Positions 58,818-64,000 of a stretch of DNA of 64,000 nucleotides are shown here, one piece after another. Numbering within the stretch: the stretch's first letter is position 1; each line of letters opens with the position of its first letter. The notes beneath the pieces were generated by a model. It had not been told where the DNA came from, did no database searches, and was given only the letters and a program-made list of their open reading frames with translations. The stretch covers positions 15,831-79,830 of the forward strand of contig DATBFJ010000029.1 in the NCBI GenBank assembly GCA_036558545.1, read 5' to 3'. The position numbers and the translations under genes were made by a program. This DNA is from JALYGJ01 sp036558545. Lineage in GTDB: Bacteria; Chloroflexota; Limnocylindria; Limnocylindrales; CSP1-4.

Positions 58818-60239
58818 ATGAACCGCGACTTTGTCGGCGCGCTCCTGCAGCTGAACGCTGAGAAGAACATCCCGCGCGACCAGCTCGTCGCTACGCTCGC
58901 GGAGGCCATCCAGTCGGCCTATCGCCGAGCGACGCCAAACAATGAAGACGTCTTTGTCGAAGTCGATCCGGACAGCGGCCGGTTCAACGCATTCCGTGCG
59001 CGCTACGTTGTCGACGAGGTCGAGGATCCGCTGACGGAGTTCACCGTCGACGAGGCGAAGAAGTTCGACTCGGGCGCAAAGTCCGGCGACCTGGTCCGCA
59101 CCGAATCACTAGACCCGTCGAGCTTCGGCCGAATCCATGCTCAGATGGCGACGCAACTCGTTCGTCAACGTCTCCGCGAGGTCGAGCGGGAGCAGGTCTT
59201 TGGCCAGTACGCACAGCGTGAGTCGGAGATCATCACCGGCACGGTCTCCCGGGTCGAGCCGCGTGGCGTGATCCTCGATGTCGGCCGGGCGGAGGCAATC
59301 CTGCCCACCACGGACCAGAGCGCGACAGAGCATTACCGCATCGGCCAGCACGTCAAGGCCTTCGTGCTGGAGGTGCGCCGTACGACCAAGGGTCCGCTGA
59401 TCTACGTCAGCCGAACGCACAAGAACTTTCTGCGCCGTCTCTTCGAGCTCGAGGTGCCCGAGATTCACGCCGGAACGGTCGAGATCAAGGCAATCGCCCG
59501 CGAGGCTGGCTCGCGCTCAAAGGTGGCCGTGGCGTCCCGGCAGGAGGGGCTCGATCCTGTTGGCGCGACTGTCGGCCAGCGCGGTGGCCGCGTCCAGGCC
59601 GTCGTCGCGGAGCTGGGTGGCGAGAAGATCGACATCATTCCATGGAACGAGGATCCCGCCGTCTTCGTGGCCAACGCCCTGAGCCCCGCCCAGGTGGTCA
59701 AGGTCGAGATCGACGAGACCAATCGCATCGCCGCAGTGACCGTGCCCGAGCGCATGCTCTCGCTCGCGATTGGCCGCGAGGGCCAGAACGCACGCCTTGC
59801 CGCGAAGCTGACCGGCTGGCGCATCGATATCCGGTCAGATCAGGCCCAGGCCCGAGCGGCCGAGGCACCGTCCGCGCCGGCAGCGGCCGCGGATCTCGAG
59901 GAAGGCGAGCCGTATCCAACGGCCGCTGACGAATATCCGGCGGGCGGCGTTGGCCAGGCTGAGATTGCGCAGGCGTCGAACGACGTTGTGCCGGAACCCG
60001 TCGCTGAGGCGAAGCCGACGCCCAAGAAGCGCGCCACAACGAAGAAGCCCGCCGCGGAAGCGAACGGCACGGCGCCAGTGGCAGAAGCCAAGGCGCCAGC
60101 CAAGGCGCCAGCCAAGACCCGGGCGAAGAAGGCTCCGGTCGTTGAGGCAGCGCCTCCGGCGATGGCGGAACCCGCCGCCGCCGCGCCAGCGCGCCGTTCA
60201 CGAAAGGCCGCAACCGCCGTCGCCGAGGAGGGCGAGTGA
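58818..60239 (+). CDS. nusA: Transcription termination/antitermination factor NusA
   Basis: 473 residues with AAAGGAGG upstream. N-terminal RNAP-binding domain (1-120), S1 domain (about 130-200, with VSRVEPRGVILDVGRAEAILP), KH1 and KH2 (GQRGGRVQAVVAELGGEKID and IGREGQNARLAAKLTGW). A Lys/Ala/Pro tail (about 350-473) includes an AKAPAKAPAK repeat and replaces the acidic repeats of E. coli NusA. rimP, usually upstream, is absent here. GTG of ylxR overlaps the stop by 4 nt. Confidence 0.96.
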   Translation: MNRDFVGALLQLNAEKNIPRDQLVATLAEAIQSAYRRATPNNEDVFVEVDPDSGRFNAFRARYVVDEVEDPLTEFTVDEAKKFDSGAKSGDLVRTESLDPSSFGRIHAQMATQLVRQRLREVEREQVFGQYAQRESEIITGTVSRVEPRGVILDVGRAEAILPTTDQSATEHYRIGQHVKAFVLEVRRTTKGPLIYVSRTHKNFLRRLFELEVPEIHAGTVEIKAIAREAGSRSKVAVASRQEGLDPVGATVGQRGGRVQAVVAELGGEKIDIIPWNEDPAVFVANALSPAQVVKVEIDETNRIAAVTVPERMLSLAIGREGQNARLAAKLTGWRIDIRSDQAQARAAEAPSAPAAAADLEEGEPYPTAADEYPAGGVGQAEIAQASNDVVPEPVAEAKPTPKKRATTKKPAAEANGTAPVAEAKAPAKAPAKTRAKKAPVVEAAPPAMAEPAAAAPARRSRKAATAVAEEGE

Positions 60240-60574
60240 CGGCGGCCCAGACAATTAATGCAACTCGGCAGCCACTGCCTCCACGTCGATACCCGACGCG
60301 AACGTGCGTGGCATGTCGAACCGAACGTCAGAAGCGCGACCTCGTCCGCGTCGTTCGCGCCCCTGACGGAACCGTAGCTCTCGATCGGACGGGAAAAGCG
60401 TCCGGCCGCGGCGCGTATCTGTGTGCCGATGGCTCGTGCTGGTCGAGCGCGCTCAAGAAGAAGTCAATCGAACGTGCGCTTTCAACGCCCCTGCCTGCCG
60501 AGCTCAAGGCTGAGCTCGAGCAGGGCAGCGCCGAGCTGAGCGCCAGGGGAGGTACAGAAAATGGCCCGCAGTAG
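60236..60574 (+). CDS. ylxR: YlxR/RnpM (DUF448) RNA-binding protein
   Basis: 112 residues. RTCVACRTERQKRDLVRVVRAPDGTV and ASGRGAYLCADGSCWSSAL are the family motifs. YlxR binds RNase P RNA and modulates its activity in Firmicutes. GTG start overlaps the nusA stop. The C-terminal extension overlaps infB by 14 nt. Confidence 0.92.
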   Translation: MTAAQTINATRQPLPPRRYPTRTCVACRTERQKRDLVRVVRAPDGTVALDRTGKASGRGAYLCADGSCWSSALKKKSIERALSTPLPAELKAELEQGSAELSARGGTENGPQ

Positions 60575-62459
60575 GAGTGGCACGCGCAACATGCGCGGGC
60601 CGCGCAAGCCACAGCGACGACCGGACCAGAACCAGGCCCAGTCGGCGGTTCAGACATTGGAGCCGGCAACTCGAGGCGCGGTCGAGATACCGAACTCGAT
60701 AACGGTCAAGGAGCTCGCTGAGCTCCTCGGCGTGAACGCCGCTGACGTGATCCGCGAACTGATCAAGTCGGGCATCTTCGCCAGCATCAACCAGCCGCTC
60801 GACCGTGACACTGCCGCGCTCGTCACCAGCGAGCTCGGCTACGAGGTCGCCGAGGCGGTCAAGGCGGAGGCGGGCGGTGCCGAGGCCAAGAATGGCGAGG
60901 CGCCAACGCCCCAGGCGGCAAAGGAAGTCCTTTTCGAGGAGGACGACGCGTCGCTCCTCCAGCCCCGACCGCCGATCGTGACCGTGATGGGCCACGTCGA
61001 CCACGGCAAGACCAGCCTGCTCGACGCGATCCGGTCATCGAGCGTCGCTGCCGGCGAAAGAGGCGGCATCACCCAACACATCGGTGCGAGCGAGATCGAC
61101 AAGGACGGCCGGCGCGTCGTCTTCCTCGATACGCCGGGCCACGAGGCGTTCACCGCCATGCGCGCGCGTGGTGCGAAGGCGACCGATATCGCCGTGCTCG
61201 TGGTTGCCGCGGATGACGGCGTGATGCCCCAGACGTTGGAAGCGATCGACCACGCGCGCGCTGCGAAGGTGCCGATAGTCGTCGCGGTCAACAAGATCGA
61301 CAAGGCTGAGGCCAATGCCGACCGGGTCAAGACGGAGCTGACCGAGCATGGCGTTCTCATCGAGGAGTACGGCGGCGACACACCGCTCGTGCCGGTAAGC
61401 GCCCGCACCGGCGAGGGCATCGACGATCTGCTCGATACGATCCTGATCGTCGCTGACGTCCAGGAGCTGAAGGCCAATCCCAAGCGGCCGGCGATCGGCA
61501 CCGTCGTCGAGGCGGAGCTTGATAAGGGCCGTGGCCCGGTTGCCACCGCGTTGGTCCAGACGGGAACGCTCAAGGTCGGCGACATCGTCGTCGTGGGCGA
61601 TACGTACGGCCGCGTTCGCGCTCTCCAGAACAGCCGCGGCGAGCGCATCACGAAGGCCGGCCCCTCGTCTCCGGCAGTGATCCTCGGTCTCGCGGAAGTG
61701 CCCGCCGCCGGTGACATCCTGCGTGTCGTCCCGGACGAGAAGACGGCACGAACAATGATCGAGCAACGCCGGGCAGGGGCGACGCCGGAGCAGACCGGCC
61801 GCGCCACGCTCGAGGACCTCTATCGTCAGATCCAGGCAGGTCAGACCAAGGAGCTGCGCGTCATCCTGAAGGCCGATGTGCAGGGCTCGCTCGGGGCCAT
61901 TCGCCATGCGCTGGAACAGGTCCAGACCGACGAGGTCCGGATCAACATCCTGCACGAGGGCACGGGCGACATCACCGACAACGACATCCTTCTCGCCTCG
62001 GCGTCGAACGCGGTGGTCGTCGGCTTCAACACGAAGGTCGATCCGCAGGCCCGGCGAACTGCTGAGGCAGAGGGCGTCGAAGTCCGCCTGTACGACATCA
62101 TCTACCAGCTCACCGACGAGATGGGCGCGGCGCTGCGCGGCCTGCTCGAGCCCGAGGTGGTGGAGGTCGTCGAGGGCCGCGCAGAGGTTCGCCAGATCTT
62201 CCGCGCCGGCCGAACAGTTATCGCCGGCTGCTACGTGACAGAGGGTCGCATCGTTCGCGGTGGCGCTCGTGTCTATCGTGGCGGCAAGCTCATCGCCACT
62301 GATCGGATCGAGTCGCTGCGTCGCTTCCGGGAAGACGTACGCGAGGTGGCCACAGGCTATGAGTGCGGTATCGGCCTGGACGAGTTCAATGAGGCCGAAG
62401 AGGGCGACATCATCGAGTGCTTCACGCAGCAGACGGTGTCTCGCGTAGCCACAGCCTAG
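60561..62459 (+). CDS. infB: Translation initiation factor IF-2 (short N-terminus)
   Basis: 632 residues. The N-terminus (1-45) is short and basic, then an IF2-N domain TVKELAELLGVNAADVIRELIKSGI (about 48-72). GTPase: GHVDHGKTS (144-152), DTPGHEAF and NKIDKAEAN. Domains II, III and IV follow with VLKADVQGSLGAIRHALEQ and the fMet-tRNA-binding C2 ending VGYECGIGLDEFNEAEEGD-type (ATGYECGIGLDEFNE). GGGGAGG precedes the ATG. Confidence 0.96.
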   Translation: MARSRSGTRNMRGPRKPQRRPDQNQAQSAVQTLEPATRGAVEIPNSITVKELAELLGVNAADVIRELIKSGIFASINQPLDRDTAALVTSELGYEVAEAVKAEAGGAEAKNGEAPTPQAAKEVLFEEDDASLLQPRPPIVTVMGHVDHGKTSLLDAIRSSSVAAGERGGITQHIGASEIDKDGRRVVFLDTPGHEAFTAMRARGAKATDIAVLVVAADDGVMPQTLEAIDHARAAKVPIVVAVNKIDKAEANADRVKTELTEHGVLIEEYGGDTPLVPVSARTGEGIDDLLDTILIVADVQELKANPKRPAIGTVVEAELDKGRGPVATALVQTGTLKVGDIVVVGDTYGRVRALQNSRGERITKAGPSSPAVILGLAEVPAAGDILRVVPDEKTARTMIEQRRAGATPEQTGRATLEDLYRQIQAGQTKELRVILKADVQGSLGAIRHALEQVQTDEVRINILHEGTGDITDNDILLASASNAVVVGFNTKVDPQARRTAEAEGVEVRLYDIIYQLTDEMGAALRGLLEPEVVEVVEGRAEVRQIFRAGRTVIAGCYVTEGRIVRGGARVYRGGKLIATDRIESLRRFREDVREVATGYECGIGLDEFNEAEEGDIIECFTQQTVSRVATA

Positions 62460-62465
62460 GTAACC

Positions 62466-62909
62466 GTGTCGCAACGCACGGCGCGCCTCGATGAGCTGCT
62501 GCGCGAAGAGATAAGCGACGTCGTCCGGCGCGAAGTCGACGACCCGCGCATCGGCTTCGTGACCATCACCGACGTGGAGGTCAGCCCTGACCTGCGCCAC
62601 GCCAACGTGTGGGTGTCGGTGATCGGCACTGCGCCTGAGCGCAAGCAGACCCTGCGGGCGCTGTCGCACGCGATGCCGTTCGTTCGCGGTCGGCTGGGCA
62701 AGCTCCGGCTCAAGCGCATTCCTGAGCTGCACGTGAAGGAAGACGACACCGCTGAGCGTGGCACACGCGTATTGGCCATCCTCGACAACCTGGAGCAGGG
62801 CGGCGAGGGCACAGTGCCCGATCTTGAAGAAACGCTTCCGACCCCTACCGGCGCGTCTGCAGTCGAGCCCGTGGAGCCGCGGCCCAGGAAGAAGAAGCGA
62901 TTCAAGTGA
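62466..62909 (+). CDS. rbfA: Ribosome-binding factor A
   Basis: 147 residues from GTG. TARLDELLREEISDVVRREVDDPRIGFVTITDVEVSPDLRHANVWVS is diagnostic of RbfA, a KH-fold 30S maturation factor. The C-terminus (about 115-147) is a Pro/Arg/Lys-rich extension ending RKKKRFK. Stop overlaps nrnA by 4 nt. Confidence 0.95.
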   Translation: MSQRTARLDELLREEISDVVRREVDDPRIGFVTITDVEVSPDLRHANVWVSVIGTAPERKQTLRALSHAMPFVRGRLGKLRLKRIPELHVKEDDTAERGTRVLAILDNLEQGGEGTVPDLEETLPTPTGASAVEPVEPRPRKKKRFK

Positions 62910-63922
62910 ACTCGCTGACCGCTGCGGATGTCGCTGCCGTCCCGTCCGAGGTGGTCGGCCGGATCAAGGCCGCCAGGAAGGTCATGACGGTGTGTCACGT
63001 CAATCCCGACGGTGACGCGTTCGGATCGGCCCTGGCAGTCGCGCTGGCCGTGGAGACGCTCGGCGGCCACGCCACTCCGGTAAGCAGCGACCCGGTGCCT
63101 GCGATGTACGAGTTCATCCCGCAAATCGAGCGTTTTCGGCATGATCCCGAGCCCGGCGTGGAATACGACTTGATTGTCGTTGGCGATTGCGGCGATCTCG
63201 CGCGAACAGGCTCGGTCGCGGAACGCCACGCGGAGCTCTTCGCGCGCGTGCCGATCCTCAATATCGACCATCACGTTTCGAACACGGGCTTTGGTGCCGT
63301 CGATTGGATCGACGCCACGGCGGCCGCAACATGCGAGATGGAAACTCTGCTCATGCCCGCGCTCGGGGTGCCACTGACCGCGGCCGACGGCGCCATCGCG
63401 GCCGCGCTGATGGCCGGCGTTGTCGGCGACACCGCCAATTTCCAGCATCCCAACGTGACGCCACGGACATTGAGAGTGGCCGCGGAGTTGGTTGCCGCGG
63501 GCGCCCCGTTGAGCGATACGGCGCGCCGCATCTACCGCACCAAACCCAACGGCCAGCTGCGCCTGTTTGGCCGCGTACTGGAGCGGTTGCAGGACGACGA
63601 CGGCGGCCGCCTCGTGTGGGTCCCCGTCTACGAGGCGGACTTCGCCGCGACCGGGACGAATCCGGTTGATGCCGAAGGACTGACAGATCTCGTAAGCCAG
63701 TCGGCCAGTGGACAGCTGATCATCGTCTTCCGCCAGGCCGGGCAGAGCACCAAGATCAGCGTCCGCTCGCGCGACGGCGGTTACGACGCGACCGTCTTGA
63801 CGGGACTGTTCGGCGGGGGAGGCCACGAGCGCGCGGCGGGAGCCACCGTCGATGAGCCCATCGATAAGGCGATGCCGGTGGTCCTCGACGCCGCGCGGGC
63901 GATGATGGCTGCGGGTGGCTGA
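62906..63922 (+). CDS. nrnA: DHH-family phosphoesterase NrnA-like (nanoRNase/pAp phosphatase)
   Basis: 338 residues from GTG. Motifs: HVNPDGDAFGSALAVALAVE, IVVGDCGDLARTG, LNIDHHVSNTGFGAVDWID (DHH) and the DHHA1 domain GGGGHERAAGATV. It degrades oligoribonucleotides and/or pAp. rbfA-nrnA-truB is the usual order. The end overlaps truB by 8 nt. Confidence 0.93.
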   Translation: MNSLTAADVAAVPSEVVGRIKAARKVMTVCHVNPDGDAFGSALAVALAVETLGGHATPVSSDPVPAMYEFIPQIERFRHDPEPGVEYDLIVVGDCGDLARTGSVAERHAELFARVPILNIDHHVSNTGFGAVDWIDATAAATCEMETLLMPALGVPLTAADGAIAAALMAGVVGDTANFQHPNVTPRTLRVAAELVAAGAPLSDTARRIYRTKPNGQLRLFGRVLERLQDDDGGRLVWVPVYEADFAATGTNPVDAEGLTDLVSQSASGQLIIVFRQAGQSTKISVRSRDGGYDATVLTGLFGGGGHERAAGATVDEPIDKAMPVVLDAARAMMAAGG

Positions 63923-64000
63923 ATCGTTCGACGGCGTTCTGGTCGTCGCGAAGGAGCCCGGCCCAACTTCGCACGACATCGTCGCGCTCGTTCGCAGGCT
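63915..64000 (+). CDS. truB: tRNA pseudouridine-55 synthase TruB (3' end outside window)
   Basis: N-terminal 28 residues only: FDGVLVVAKEPGPTSHDIVALVRR matches the TruB opening (usually KPXGXTSHDVV; here KEPGPTSHDIV). GTG 63915 overlaps the nrnA stop by 8 nt. Cut by the window edge. Confidence 0.9.
   Translation, partial: MAESFDGVLVVAKEPGPTSHDIVALVRR

Noticed and set aside
61035..62732. 565-codon minus-strand frame opposite infB
   Set aside because: Antisense to intact IF-2 domains; no recognisable motif, only His/Asp/Leu-rich shadow sequence.

Overview
The window is a gene-dense, high-GC stretch of bacterial core chromosome. Almost every gene is a conserved housekeeping gene, most lie on the + strand, and adjacent genes commonly overlap by 1, 4 or 8 to 30 bases. 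Gene order (rpmF-plsX-nusB-acpP-rnc-smc-ftsY-ffh, rpsB-tsf-pyrH-frr-uppS-cdsA-dxr-rseP-ispG-proS, nusA-ylxR-infB-rbfA-nrnA-truB), an archaeal-type ProRS, a DUF3352 membrane protein, a Ddn-like deazaflavin reductase and many GTG/TTG starts point to Chloroflexota, possibly a Limnocylindria- or Dormibacteria-like lineage. That placement is inference from gene content; no rRNA is present to confirm it.

Layout. 1-4.8 kb: the end of htpX, four tRNA genes (Phe, Gly, Gln, Cys), a secreted trypsin-like protease, a repeat-bearing lipoprotein, tRNA-Leu and a CpaE/MinD-like ATPase. 4.9-8.3 kb: rpsF-ssb-rpsR, a cation/Ca antiporter and ilvE. 8.4-16.2 kb: ileS-lspA-rluD-kinase-priA. 16.2-17.1 kb: a minus-strand AraC/VOC pair. 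17.2-22.4 kb: def-fmt, two tandem S51-like proteins, then rlmN-rpe-dtd. 22.4-31.9 kb: rpmB divergent from asp23-fakA-recG-rsmD-coaD, a coiled-coil protein, yceD-rpmF-plsX-nusB-acpP-rnc. 31.9-45.4 kb: smc-ftsY, an MFS exporter (minus), ffh, DUF3352, rpsP-khpA-rimM-trmD, a minus-strand Ddn/VOC pair, rplS, rnhB, yraN. 45.7-56.9 kb: translation genes leading into undecaprenol, phospholipid and MEP isoprenoid synthesis, then proS and a methyltransferase. 57-64 kb: a minus-strand DUF554/toroid pair divergent from nusA-ylxR-infB-rbfA-nrnA-truB.

Functionally the window joins translation (ribosomal proteins, tRNA ligases, formylation/deformylation, factors), protein targeting (ffh, ftsY, lspA), membrane lipid supply (plsX, acpP, FakA, cdsA, uppS, dxr, ispG) and DNA upkeep (ssb, priA, recG, smc). 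I see no mobile element, CRISPR array, phage gene or obvious defence system.

The main observations are regulatory and in sequence variants rather than a new cassette. More than ten transcription-unit heads carry a TANNNT -10 element only 6-10 nt before the start codon, which predicts leaderless mRNAs. The plsX Shine-Dalgarno sequence lies inside a perfect hairpin. A coiled-coil division-type gene appears to start at ATC. RNase HII lacks its GRG motif. The nusA leader holds a terminator-like hairpin. One palindromic -10 may serve both rpmB and asp23.
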